A stretch of 39,782 nt of DNA from an uncultured Pseudorhodobacter sp. (GCA_913062925.1 CAJXWJ010000031.1:1-39782), one strand, 5' to 3'; shown: positions 8,112 through 16,520, numbered from the stretch's first letter. Numbers and translations are program-made. Notes: generated by a model not told the origin, from the letters alone.

Positions 8112-9463
8112 GTGCCACCTCCTTCCCGTTCGGTCAGCGCAAAATGCCCGCCCATGGCGGTGGCGGCCTCGTCTACAATCGTCAGCCCAAGACCCGAGCC
8201 TGCGACATCGCCGACATTGCTGCCGCGCTGAAACCGCACCCGCAGACCCTGCACCGCACTGCCCCCAAGCCCGCGGCCACGATCACAAACCTCGATCACC
8301 GCAAAGCCATTGGCCATTCGCGCATGCAGATCAATGTCACTGTCTTGTGGCGAGTATTTGATCGCATTGTCGATGATATTGCGCAGCGCGGCCTCGACCA
8401 GCACCGCATCCCCTGCCACCGGCAGCGCCCGATCGGCGGGGGTCAGCCGCAGCGCCATATCCTTCATCTCGGCCATGGGGGTAAAGCGCGCCACCATCGC
8501 CGCCAGCATCGCGGCCAGATCCACCACCGCCAGCGCCTTTTGATCGGCGCGAAACAGCACCGTGGCGTGATCCAGCAACTGCCCCGCCGAACGGGCAGAA
8601 TCGTCCACCGCCCGGATCAGGCTGCGCAGCCGCGCCCGCGTGGCCTCCTCTGCCGTTTGGCGCAGCGCCAATTCGGCCTCGTTGCGCATCACCGACAGCG
8701 GGGTGCGAATGTGATGTGCGGCCTCGGCGATAAAAGTTTCAGTTTGCGACAGCGTGCCGCGCAGCCGCCCGATAAAGCCGTTCAGCGCGGTGACAAAAGG
8801 CGCAAGCTCGGCCGGGGCCGGATGGCGAATCGGGCGCAGATCGCGCGGACCGCGCCGCCCCACCGCCTCGGCCAGCGTCGCAATCGGGCGCAACAGCGAC
8901 CCCGCCGCCAGCAAAGACAAAGGCACCGCCGCCAAAAACACCAAAAGCCCCAAACCCGCCGCGCGATTGGCCAGCCGCGTCGAGATCGCCTTTTGCCCCT
9001 CGCGCGTTTGGCCCAACAGCACGGTCAAGGGGCTGGCGCGATTGTCCACCATCAGGCTGCGCGACACCGCCGCCACCCGCAGCTCTGAGCCGCGAAACGG
9101 CACGGTATAATAGACCGGGCTTAGCGCGGTTGGCGGCGTTGCAGGGGCGGGCAGATCATCATAGCCGGTCAGCGTCTGCCCGTTCAGCGCTACACGGTAA
9201 AAGATCCGCTCTTCGCCCATCGCGGCCAGCATCGAAAACGTCACCGGCGACAGATCGACCACCGCCCCGCCCTCGCCTGCGCGCATTTCCTCGGCCATCG
9301 CCAGTGCCGCCGCGCCCAAAACCGCGTCCAGCGTTGCCTCGGACGCACGATCCGCGCCGATGCGCACCGACAGATAAATCAGCACCGACAGCACCGCCGA
9401 CAAAGCCAGCAGCGGCATCACCAGCCGTTGACGCAGCGAAACCGGCGTCACCCGCATTCTCAT
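8078..9463 (-). CDS. Sensor histidine kinase, TctE-like
   Basis: Inner-membrane kinase of 461 aa. It has two transmembrane helices (about 14-34 and 168-192) flanking a periplasmic domain, then a short linker, the H-box AEAAHHIRTPL with phospho-accepting His about 250, the N-box NIIDNAIKYSP, and the G-boxes CDRGRGLG and GSGLGLTIV. The N-terminal architecture and H-box match the TctE group that controls tripartite tricarboxylate transporters. The start overlaps the response-regulator stop (ATGA), and the 3' end overlaps the binding-protein gene, so all three are translationally linked. The divergent tctCBA operon is the expected target. I would not give the symbol tctE because the transported substrate is unknown. 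Confidence 0.9.
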   Translation of the reverse strand: MRMRVTPVSLRQRLVMPLLALSAVLSVLIYLSVRIGADRASEATLDAVLGAAALAMAEEMRAGEGGAVVDLSPVTFSMLAAMGEERIFYRVALNGQTLTGYDDLPAPATPPTALSPVYYTVPFRGSELRVAAVSRSLMVDNRASPLTVLLGQTREGQKAISTRLANRAAGLGLLVFLAAVPLSLLAAGSLLRPIATLAEAVGRRGPRDLRPIRHPAPAELAPFVTALNGFIGRLRGTLSQTETFIAEAAHHIRTPLSVMRNEAELALRQTAEEATRARLRSLIRAVDDSARSAGQLLDHATVLFRADQKALAVVDLAAMLAAMVARFTPMAEMKDMALRLTPADRALPVAGDAVLVEAALRNIIDNAIKYSPQDSDIDLHARMANGFAVIEVCDRGRGLGGSAVQGLRVRFQRGSNVGDVAGSGLGLTIVDEAATAMGGHFALTEREGGGTCATLSLPLQG

Positions 9464-10131
9464 TCCAGGGTTTCCGTCAGCCGGTAACCCAGCCCGCGCA
9501 CGGTTTCGATTCGCGCCCGACTGCCCAGCATTTTCTTGCGCAGCCTGCCGACATAGACCTCGATCGCATTGTCAGACACGGGTTCTGAAAACGAAAACAA
9601 CCGGTCCACCAGATGTTCTTTTGACAAAATTCGCCCGGGTGCTGCGATGAACAACTCCATCAGCCGCATCTCGCGCGTGCGCAGATCGCGCAGATCGCCC
9701 GCCACCGCCAAAGTCGCCGCCATCTGGTCAAACACCAAATCGGCAAAGGCGCGTGTGGCCTGTGCCACCCCGCCCCGCCTGCGCAAAACCGCACGGCAGC
9801 GGGCCTCTAGTTCGGCAAAATCGAAGGGTTTGGTGATATAATCATCGGCGCCTGTGTCCAGCGCATCGACCCGATCACTGACCGCAGACCGCGCTGTCAT
9901 CACGATCACGGGGGTGGCCCCTTCGGCCTTGCGGTGCCGCGCCAGAAAATCGCGCCCATCGCCATCGGGCAACATAATATCCAGCAATATCAGATCGTAG
10001 CTTGCGGCCTGCAAACAGTCGCCCGCCTCGGCCAAGCTATGGGCGACGTCGACGCCATGCCCATCCATCGACAACCGTGCCTTCACCGAAGCCGCAAGAT
10101 CGCGATTATCCTCGACCAATAAAAACCGCAT
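9460..10131 (-). CDS. OmpR-family response regulator, TctD-like
   Basis: A 223-aa transcription factor with an N-terminal receiver (VEDN acidic pair at 7-8, phosphorylation site Asp51 in LLDIMLPDGDG, Lys in TKPFDF) and a C-terminal winged-helix DNA-binding domain (EVYVGRLRKKM, ETVRGLGYRL). The start is ATG 10131, preceded by AAGGGGGG; an in-frame GTG at 10152 would add seven residues but has no ribosome-binding site. It is first in the minus-strand unit with the kinase and the binding protein, and is divergent from the tct-type operon across 147 nt. It probably activates that operon in response to the substrate. Confidence 0.9.
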   Translation of the reverse strand: MRFLLVEDNRDLAASVKARLSMDGHGVDVAHSLAEAGDCLQAASYDLILLDIMLPDGDGRDFLARHRKAEGATPVIVMTARSAVSDRVDALDTGADDYITKPFDFAELEARCRAVLRRRGGVAQATRAFADLVFDQMAATLAVAGDLRDLRTREMRLMELFIAAPGRILSKEHLVDRLFSFSEPVSDNAIEVYVGRLRKKMLGSRARIETVRGLGYRLTETLE

Positions 10132-10175
10132 CACCCCCCCTTGGCCCAGCACGCTGCGACGAATTTACGCAGGCG

Positions 10176-10204
10176 TGACAGGTTGGTGTCAGCTTTTCAG
10201 CTTT
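10176..10204. promoter_or_regulatory. Candidate operator in the divergent tct promoter region
   Basis: In the 147-nt gap between the response regulator and tctC, TGACA (10176-10180) and TGTCA (10187-10191) form an inverted repeat. Two tandem copies of TCAGCTTT (10189-10196, 10197-10204) follow directly. OmpR-type regulators usually bind direct repeats, so this is the most likely binding site of the adjacent regulator. The assignment is inferred from position and repeat structure only. Confidence 0.4.
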
Positions 10205-10278
10205 ATCTGACCCACGCAAGCGCCACGACACCCAAGGAGGGGGCGGCGCCTTGACAGAAAAAACGGGAGGAACGACCT

Positions 10279-11241
10279 ATGACCAAGCTTAAAATGCTGG
10301 CAACGACGGCTGCGCTGATGCTGGCCGGCACCACATCTGCCTTTGCAACTGAATGTATCGCCCCAGCAAACGCTGGCGGTGGCTGGGATTTCACCTGCCG
10401 CCAAGTGGGCAAGCTGCTTTATGATCTGAAACTGGTCGATGCGCCGGTTCAGGTCACCAATATGGCGGGCGCGGGCGGCGGTCTGGCCTATGCGCATGTT
10501 GTGGCCGATATGAACACCGATGCCGATGTCATCGTTGCGGCCTCTTCGGCCACCACCACCCGCCTTGCGCAAAAGGCCTTTGGCGATGCGACCGCAGACC
10601 AAGTGCGCTGGGTTGGCGCGATTGGCGCAGATCCGGGCGTGATCGTTGTGGCCAAAGACAGCCCGTTCCAAAATCTGGGCGATATGGTTGCAGCGATCAA
10701 GGCTGATCCGGGGTCTGTGGCCTTTGCAGGCGGCTCGGCTGCTGGTGGCTTTGACCATATGAAACCGCTGCAAGTGATGAAATCCGCAGGCTTTAGCGAC
10801 ATCACCAAGGTGAAATACATCGGCGTTGACGGTGGCGCAGATGCGATCACCCAGACCATCGGCGGCCATACCCAAGCGATGACCGGCGATATGTCGGAAA
10901 TCGTTGGCTTTATCAAATCGGGCGACGTTCGCGTTCTGGCCGTGCTGACCGAAGCGCGGGTTCCGGGCTTTGAAGACATTCCAACCGCGCGCGAGCAGGG
11001 CTTTGATGTGGTCGCGGTGAACTGGCGTGGTCTTTATGTGCCAAAAGGCATCTCGGACGATCAGTTCAACGCTTGGGCCACCAAACTGCAAGCCGTGGCC
11101 GACAGCGCTGAATGGAAAGAGACCATGACCGCAAACGGTCTGGCGCCTTTCACCAAGGTTGGCACCGATTTCCAAGGCTGGGTTGACGGTGTGATCGCTG
11201 AAACCGAGACGCTTTCGCGCGAAATCGGGGTTATTCAGTAA
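10279..11241 (+). CDS. Tripartite tricarboxylate transporter substrate-binding protein, TctC family
   Basis: A 320-aa periplasmic binding protein with a Sec signal peptide (cleavage near SAFA-TE). GGGAGG lies 8 nt before the ATG. The start of the mature protein, ECIAPANAGGGWDFTCR, carries the Gly-rich ligand loop and the two cysteines I recall from citrate-type TctC. Later blocks such as NMAGAGGGLAYAHV, FAGGSAAGGFDHMK and VNWRGLYVPKG fit the family throughout. It is the first gene of a six-gene plus-strand unit, and its TAA overlaps the tctB ATG by one base. The substrate is probably a carboxylate. The partner genes further down are not those of citrate catabolism, so citrate should not be assumed. 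Confidence 0.92.
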   Translation: MTKLKMLATTAALMLAGTTSAFATECIAPANAGGGWDFTCRQVGKLLYDLKLVDAPVQVTNMAGAGGGLAYAHVVADMNTDADVIVAASSATTTRLAQKAFGDATADQVRWVGAIGADPGVIVVAKDSPFQNLGDMVAAIKADPGSVAFAGGSAAGGFDHMKPLQVMKSAGFSDITKVKYIGVDGGADAITQTIGGHTQAMTGDMSEIVGFIKSGDVRVLAVLTEARVPGFEDIPTAREQGFDVVAVNWRGLYVPKGISDDQFNAWATKLQAVADSAEWKETMTANGLAPFTKVGTDFQGWVDGVIAETETLSREIGVIQ

Positions 11242-11681
11242 TGTCCAGCGACCGGATCTTTGGTCTGGTCGTGGTAATGGGGGCGCTCGCGTTTTTCGCG
11301 GGCGCTCTTCAAATCCAGACCAGCTTTTTGTCAGACCCCGTTGGCCCCCGCGTCTTTCCGATGCTGATCGCCGCCTCGGCCTTGCTCTGTGGGCTGGTCT
11401 TGATTGCAAAACCTGATGCCGAACCCGAGTGGCCTGCACTTGCGGCTTGGGGCAATATGGCCATCGCTTTGGTGGTTTTGGTCAGCTATGCGCTGTTGAT
11501 CGGGCCGATGGGGTTTTTGACCTCGACCGCGCTGGCCGCCGCAGGCGTCAGCTATCTGATCGAGAAAAACGCCCGCACCGCAGCCCTGACCGGCCTTGGC
11601 CTGTCGTTGGTGCTGTTTGTCATCTTTAAATACGGCCTTGGGCTTGGGCTTTTTGCCTTTCCTCGGGCTTGGATGGGCTAG
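11241..11681 (+). CDS. Tripartite tricarboxylate transporter small membrane subunit, TctB family
   Basis: A 146-aa integral membrane protein with four predicted helices (about 6-23, 35-52, 73-98 and 108-136) and the characteristic SDPVGPRVFPMLIA stretch after the first helix. It starts within the tctC stop (TAATG) and ends 12 nt before tctA. TctB is the poorly conserved small subunit of TTT secondary transporters. Length and topology are typical. Confidence 0.9.
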   Translation: MSSDRIFGLVVVMGALAFFAGALQIQTSFLSDPVGPRVFPMLIAASALLCGLVLIAKPDAEPEWPALAAWGNMAIALVVLVSYALLIGPMGFLTSTALAAAGVSYLIEKNARTAALTGLGLSLVLFVIFKYGLGLGLFAFPRAWMG

Positions 11682-11693
11682 GAAGGTCACATC

Positions 11694-13217
11694 ATGGATA
11701 CCCTTGCAAACCTCGCTTTGGGGTTCAGTGTTGCGCTGACCCCTTACACGCTGTTTCTGGCGATCTGCGGCTGCTTTTTGGGCACCATCATCGGGGCTTT
11801 GCCCGGTCTGGGGCCGTCAAACGGTGTGGCGATCCTGATCCCCTTGGCCTTTGCGCTGGGGCTGGATGCGACCCAAGCACTGGTGCTGCTGACCTCGGTC
11901 TATTACGGCACCATGTATGGCGGGCGGATCAGCTCGATCTTGCTGAACATTCCGGGCGACGAGCCTGCGATGATGACCACGCTGGACGGCTATCCGATGG
12001 CCAAACAAGGCCGCGCCGGCGATGCGCTGGTGATTTCGGGGGTGGCGTCTTTCATGGGGTCGTTTCTGTCGACCATAGGCCTTGTTATCATGGCGCCTTT
12101 GCTGGCCAGTATCGCCTATTTGTTTGGCCCAGCGGAATATTTCGCGCTTTATCTGCTGGCGTTTTGTACGCTGGGCGGGGTTGCCAGCAAAAACCAAGCC
12201 AAGGCCGCGCTGGCCGCCTGCCTTGGCCTTGGCATCGCGATGATCGGGTTGGACAATTCCACCGGCATGCCGCGCTTTACCGGCGGCAATCTGCATCTGT
12301 CTGATGGCATCGACTTTTTGGTCGCCATCGTCGGCATGTTCGCGATTTCCGAAGTGTTTATCTTTATCGAAAGCCATGGCCGCAATTCGGCGCTTGGCGT
12401 GACTTTGGGCAAGATCAGCATTCCGTGGAAAGATCTGAAGAACACTTTTGGCACCATGATGCGCTCGACCGGCATCGGCTTTGTGGCAGGCGTGCTGCCC
12501 GGTGCAGGCGCAAGCCTTGGCAGCTTTATGGCCTATATGGCGGAAAAGGGCTATGTTGGCAGCTCTGGCTACTTTGGCAAGGGTGACCCGCGCGGTGTCG
12601 CCGCCCCCGAGGCCGGCAACAATGCCGCCGCAGGCGGGGCTATGGTGCCGATGCTGACGCTGGGCGTGCCCGGATCGGGCACCACGGCGGTGATGCTGGC
12701 GCTTTTGCTGACGCTGAATATCACCCCCGGCCCGCTGCTGTTCAAAGATCACCCCGATGTGGTCTGGGGCCTGATTGCTTCGATGTTCATCGCCAATGTC
12801 GTGCTGTTGATCATGAACGTGCCGATGGTGAAGCTGTTTGTCAAAGTGCTGCTGGTGCCGGCTTGGGTGCTGATGCCGATGGTGACGATGGTCAGTTTTG
12901 TCGGCATCTTTAGTCTGACGGGCAGCTATTTCGACATGATCTTGATGATCTTCTTTGGCGCTTTGGGCTATCTGCTGCGCAAGCTGGATGTGCCGACGGT
13001 TCCGGTGATCTTGGGCATTCTGCTGGGGTCAGAAATGGAAGACGCGCTGCGGCGTGCCATGGTGCTGTCGGATGGCGATTGGAGCTATCTGTTCTCTTCG
13101 CCCATCGCCATCGGGCTTTGGGTTGCGGCCATCGGCGGTTTCTTGGCACCGCTGTTCTTGCGTGGCAAACTTGGCAAGCCAATTCCTGTCAGCGATACAA
13201 CGCTCGACCAAGACTAA
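11694..13217 (+). CDS. Tripartite tricarboxylate transporter large permease, TctA family
   Basis: A 507-aa permease with about 11-12 membrane helices. The two inverted halves each show a Gly/Pro-rich signature: GALPGLGPSNGVAILIPL (about 38-55) with LLNIPGDEPAMMTTLDGYPM, and GVLPGAGASLGSFMAY (about 264-279) with TLGVPGSGTTAVMLALLL. Length and motif order are standard. With TctC and TctB it forms a proton- or sodium-coupled carboxylate importer. It ends 9 nt before the AtuA-family gene, so uptake and the downstream enzymes are very probably co-expressed. Confidence 0.94.
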   Translation: MDTLANLALGFSVALTPYTLFLAICGCFLGTIIGALPGLGPSNGVAILIPLAFALGLDATQALVLLTSVYYGTMYGGRISSILLNIPGDEPAMMTTLDGYPMAKQGRAGDALVISGVASFMGSFLSTIGLVIMAPLLASIAYLFGPAEYFALYLLAFCTLGGVASKNQAKAALAACLGLGIAMIGLDNSTGMPRFTGGNLHLSDGIDFLVAIVGMFAISEVFIFIESHGRNSALGVTLGKISIPWKDLKNTFGTMMRSTGIGFVAGVLPGAGASLGSFMAYMAEKGYVGSSGYFGKGDPRGVAAPEAGNNAAAGGAMVPMLTLGVPGSGTTAVMLALLLTLNITPGPLLFKDHPDVVWGLIASMFIANVVLLIMNVPMVKLFVKVLLVPAWVLMPMVTMVSFVGIFSLTGSYFDMILMIFFGALGYLLRKLDVPTVPVILGILLGSEMEDALRRAMVLSDGDWSYLFSSPIAIGLWVAAIGGFLAPLFLRGKLGKPIPVSDTTLDQD

Positions 13218-13226
13218 GGAAAGCCT

Positions 13227-14585
13227 ATGACAACGCGTGTGCTGGTGCCATCTGGGGTTTTAGGGCTGGGGTTTGACCATGCAGCCCTTGCCCGCGGCAT
13301 AGCCGCGCGCCCCGACATCATCGCCATCGACGGAGGGTCCACCGACAGTGGGCCCTTCTCGCTTGGGGCGGGGCAGTCGAAATATGCGCGCGCCGCCACA
13401 AGGTCGGAATGGCGCGCGCTGATGCAGGCCCGCGCCGAGGCTGGCGTGCCCTTGGTGATTGGCACCTGCGGCACCTGTGGCACCGACAGCACGGTGGATT
13501 GGATGTATGGCATCACCGCCGAAATCGCCGCCGAGCTGGGCCAAAGCCTGAAAATCGCGCGGCTTTATTGCAGCCAAAGCCCGATCAGCGTGATCGCAGC
13601 CCTTGGCATGGGCCAGATCGCCCCCCTGACCCCAGCCCCGCCGATCAGCGCCGAGGTTTTGGGCCAGATGACCCATATCGTCGCCCTTGCCGGCGCCGAG
13701 CAGGTGCAGGCAGCGCTTGCCACCGGAGCCGATATCATCCTCTGCGGTCGCACCACCGACACCGCGATCATCGCAGCCCTGCCCTTGCTGCGCGGCGATC
13801 ATGCGGGGGGTGCTTGGCATGGCGCAAAAATCGCGGAATGCGGCGCGCTTTGTTCCACCAACCCGACCTCGGGCGTGATCATGGTCGATTTCGATGCCGC
13901 AGGCTTTAGCGTCGAGCCTATGGCACTGGACGCCGCCTGCACGCCGCATTCGGTCTCGGCGCATATGCTTTACGAGAATGCCGATCCGTTCATTCTGCAC
14001 GAACCGGGCGGCCATCTGGATGTGCGCGGCGCAAGCTATCTGGCACTGGACGCGCGCCGCGTGCGGGTGGAAGGCTCGATCTGGCAGCCGGCACCCTATA
14101 CCGTGAAACTCGAGGGCGCGCGCATCGCAGGCTATCAAACCACCATCCTTGCCACCCTGCGCGCGCCGCATTACGTCGCCCATGCCAAAGATTGGGTGGC
14201 GCGGCTGACCGATTTTCTGCACGCCGATATCGCCCGCAAAATGGCGCTGCCAGCGGAGAGCTATCAGCTTGAATTTCGCCTGATCGGGGTTGATGCCACG
14301 CTGGGCGCGATGGAAAACCGCAGCGCCGATCCGGTCGAGGTTGGGGTGCTGGGTCTTGTCACCGCGCAAACCCAAGCCATCGCGGCTGAAATCGGCAAGC
14401 TGATCAACCCTTGGGTGCTGCATTTCCCGCTGACCGCCAGCGAAGAGCTGCCGACCTTTGCCTTCCCCTATTCGCCCGCCACCACCGACCGTGGCCCGCT
14501 TTATGAATTTGCGCTGAACCATGTGCTGCATCTGGCCGACCCGATGTCGGCCTTTCGCCTTGTGGTGAGCGAGGTGACAGCATGA
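13227..14585 (+). CDS. AtuA family protein (acyclic terpene utilisation family, DUF1446)
   Basis: A 452-aa soluble protein of the AtuA/DUF1446 family. Visible signatures are the N-terminal IDGGSTDSGPFSLG (34-47), the Cys-rich loop GTCGTCGTDSTV (79-90; Cys81 and Cys84), CGRTTDTAIIAALP near 171-184, and LHEPGGHLDVRG near 254-265. The biochemical activity of the family is not established as far as I know; the name comes from the Pseudomonas acyclic-terpene gene cluster. Here the gene overlaps DUF4387 by 4 nt (ATGA) and follows a TTT transporter, with no terpene-catabolic genes (atuB-H) nearby. It therefore more likely acts on the carboxylate imported by TctCBA. The reaction is unknown. Confidence 0.85.
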   Translation: MTTRVLVPSGVLGLGFDHAALARGIAARPDIIAIDGGSTDSGPFSLGAGQSKYARAATRSEWRALMQARAEAGVPLVIGTCGTCGTDSTVDWMYGITAEIAAELGQSLKIARLYCSQSPISVIAALGMGQIAPLTPAPPISAEVLGQMTHIVALAGAEQVQAALATGADIILCGRTTDTAIIAALPLLRGDHAGGAWHGAKIAECGALCSTNPTSGVIMVDFDAAGFSVEPMALDAACTPHSVSAHMLYENADPFILHEPGGHLDVRGASYLALDARRVRVEGSIWQPAPYTVKLEGARIAGYQTTILATLRAPHYVAHAKDWVARLTDFLHADIARKMALPAESYQLEFRLIGVDATLGAMENRSADPVEVGVLGLVTAQTQAIAAEIGKLINPWVLHFPLTASEELPTFAFPYSPATTDRGPLYEFALNHVLHLADPMSAFRLVVSEVTA

Positions 14586-14878
14586 GGCTTGGCGATCAGG
14601 TTCTAAAAGTGCGATCAAAAAATGCCGGGCCGTTTTGGGTGACGATTGATGTGTTTTGCGGCACCGCCGCAGCCTTTGCAAAGCTAAGCGCAGGCTTGCA
14701 AACCGAAGCGGTGGCAGCGCTTTACGGCTGCCCGCTGCACTTGGTGAAGCGCTTTGATATTGCGGATTTAAGCGTGATCAAATTCTCGATCCCGCGTCCG
14801 GTGGTGCAGGGCTCTGCGCGCGACCGCGACATGCATGGCGCGCAATGGGGCATCTTGCTGGAAGAGGCGGATTTGTGA
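14582..14878 (+). CDS. DUF4387 family protein
   Basis: A 98-aa soluble protein of the DUF4387 family. Recognisable features are the opening KVRSKNAGPFWVTIDVF, the middle YGCPLHLVKRFDI, and the end KFSIPRPVVQGSARDRDMHGAQW. Function is unknown. In many genomes the domain lies directly after an AtuA/DUF1446 gene or is linked to it, so the two probably form one enzyme. Here the genes overlap by 4 nt at both ends (ATGA with AtuA, GTGA with the AbrB-like gene), which suggests stoichiometric co-translation. Confidence 0.85.
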   Translation: MRLGDQVLKVRSKNAGPFWVTIDVFCGTAAAFAKLSAGLQTEAVAALYGCPLHLVKRFDIADLSVIKFSIPRPVVQGSARDRDMHGAQWGILLEEADL

Positions 14879-15909
14879 GCTATTTCACCCGCACAAGGCT
14901 GATGACCTTTGCGATTTCGGCGCTGGGGGTGGTGGCGTTTTTGCTGCTGCACCTGCCTTTGCCGCTGTTGCTGGGGCCGATGCTGGGCTGCCTGATTGCG
15001 GCCTTTGCGGGGGCCAAGCTGCAAGATTCCGGCATCTTTGGCGTGTTCATGCGGACCTTTTTGGGGGTGGCGGTGGGATCTTCGATCACGCCGGCGATCC
15101 TTGGACAGTTGCAGCAATTTGCCGGCAGCCTGATCTTTGTGCCCGCCTATATCGCGGTGATCGGGGCCTTGGGCTATCCGCTGTTTCGCTATGGCTTTGG
15201 CTTTAACCATGCCACGGCCTGGTATTCGGCGATGCCGGGTGGGCTGCAAGATATGCTGGTTTTTGGTGAAGAGGCGGGGGGCGATGTGCGCGCGCTGTCT
15301 TTGATCCATGCCACCCGCGTGCTGGTGGTGGTCACCATCGCGCCTTTGGTGATGGTGAGCTATTGGGGTGTTGATCTGACCAAGCCACCGGGCGTGGCTG
15401 CCAGCGAGATTGCGCTGTCGCAGCTGGGGCTGATGGTGTTTGCAGGTCTTGCGGGCTGGAAAATCGCCGAGCGGGTGGGGTTGTTTGGCGCCTCGATCCT
15501 GGGGCCGATGATCTTGACCGCGGCGCTGTCGATTGGCGGGGTGATCACCCACCGCCCGCCAGCCGAGATTATCTGGGCGTCGCAGTTCTTTATCGGCATC
15601 GCGGTTGGGGTGAAATATGCCGGCATCACCCTGCGCGAGCTGCGGGTCTGCGTCGGTGCCGGCGTGGTCTATGCGCTGCTGCTGGCGCTGATCAGCCTGG
15701 GGTTTATCGAGCTGATCCATGTCTTTCACCTTGCCCCGCCCAAAGACGCCTTTCTGGCCTATCTGCCCGGGGGGCAGGCCGAAATGGTGGTGATCGCGAT
15801 TTTGGCCGGGGCGGATCTGGCCTTTGTGGTCAGCCATCATCTGCTGCGAATCATTTTGGTGATCCTGATCGGGCCTTTGGTAGAGCGACGGCTGCGGCGA
15901 CCGTCCTAG
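14875..15909 (+). CDS. AbrB-family integral membrane protein (PF05145 type)
   Basis: A 344-aa polytopic membrane protein with about 10 helices. It starts with GTG 14875 inside the DUF4387 stop (GTGA), preceded by GGAAGAGGCGG; a longer frame from 14845 is less likely. The internal duplication typical of this family is plain: MPGGLQDM (120-127) followed by HATR, and LPGGQAEM (297-304) followed by HHLLR. Databases call these proteins AbrB family regulators or ammonia monooxygenases, but nothing here supports either activity. It is most likely a transporter or membrane accessory. As last gene of the tct-AtuA-DUF4387 operon it may export a product or counter-ion, which is inference. Confidence 0.85.
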   Translation: MSYFTRTRLMTFAISALGVVAFLLLHLPLPLLLGPMLGCLIAAFAGAKLQDSGIFGVFMRTFLGVAVGSSITPAILGQLQQFAGSLIFVPAYIAVIGALGYPLFRYGFGFNHATAWYSAMPGGLQDMLVFGEEAGGDVRALSLIHATRVLVVVTIAPLVMVSYWGVDLTKPPGVAASEIALSQLGLMVFAGLAGWKIAERVGLFGASILGPMILTAALSIGGVITHRPPAEIIWASQFFIGIAVGVKYAGITLRELRVCVGAGVVYALLLALISLGFIELIHVFHLAPPKDAFLAYLPGGQAEMVVIAILAGADLAFVVSHHLLRIILVILIGPLVERRLRRPS

Positions 15910-15918
15910 GCTGGGACT

Positions 15919-15982
15919 TCGGGGGTTTCACACCCCCAGCGCCTGCGGCGCTCCCCCGTGGGATATTTAGGCCAAGATGAAA
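15919..15982 (+). repeat. Rhodobacterales-type palindromic intergenic element, copy 1
   Basis: The order is GGGGG-tttcaca-CCCCC (15921-15937), then AGCGCC-tgc-GGCGCT (15938-15952), then CCCCCGTGGGATATTT (15953-15968) and a tail ending AAGATGAAA. It lies between the stop of the AbrB-like gene and the stop of the convergent phosphatase and may end both transcripts. Five other copies are in this window. Confidence 0.75.
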
Positions 15983-15985
15983 GGC

Positions 15986-16450
15986 TTAGAGCGTGGTGGC
16001 CCAGTGGTATTGGGCATCAGTTTCCACAGCGCAGGGGCGGGCTTGGCGCAGGCGGTGCAGCGCGAGTGCGGGGGCCTCGCCTGCCTCGACCATCAGACGC
16101 AGCAGGGCAGAGCCCGAGCGGCCGCAGCCGCCCATGCAGTGCAGCAACACCTTTTGGCCTTGTGACAAGATCGCATGGGCTGCGGCAGAGATCTCTGGCC
16201 AGCCCGCTTGCGGTATGCCGTAATCGGGCACTGGGAAGGGCAGCCAAGCCACGCCCATATCGGCGAGATCCTGCGGCAAATCGGGGGCCTTGGCGGCTAA
16301 TTCCTGCGGCAGGGTCAGGCTGATCACCAAAGACGGCCGCCAGACACGCAGAGCCTCGAAATCGGCTGCGTAAAAGCCTGCGCGTCCCGGCATCGGGCAG
16401 ATCCCCAAAACGCCACGCCCCAGGGGCAGTTCTGCAATTGTCAGCCGCAT
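15986..16450 (-). CDS. Protein tyrosine/dual-specificity phosphatase-like protein
   Basis: A 154-aa cytoplasmic protein with a complete Cys-x5-Arg phosphatase signature, HCMGGCGRSG (104-113; nucleophile Cys105, Arg111), and a plausible general-acid Asp76 in PVPDYGIP upstream. The small size and the position of the loop fit the dual-specificity or atypical tyrosine phosphatase superfamily. AGAGG precedes the ATG. It is divergent from dnaX across 70 nt and convergent with the AbrB-like gene. The substrate is unknown; no kinase partner is adjacent. Confidence 0.8.
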   Translation of the reverse strand: MRLTIAELPLGRGVLGICPMPGRAGFYAADFEALRVWRPSLVISLTLPQELAAKAPDLPQDLADMGVAWLPFPVPDYGIPQAGWPEISAAAHAILSQGQKVLLHCMGGCGRSGSALLRLMVEAGEAPALALHRLRQARPCAVETDAQYHWATTL

Positions 16451-16520
16451 CTTCGCCTCTTAGGTTTACCTTCGCCCCTGCGCGCCCTAGTCTATCGTCA
16501 GTCGAATCCCAAGGGCCATC

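Noticed and set aside
13260-14681. Long minus-strand reading frame opposite the AtuA-family gene
   Set aside because: It is an antisense shadow; the plus-strand protein carries the family signatures and fits the operon spacing.
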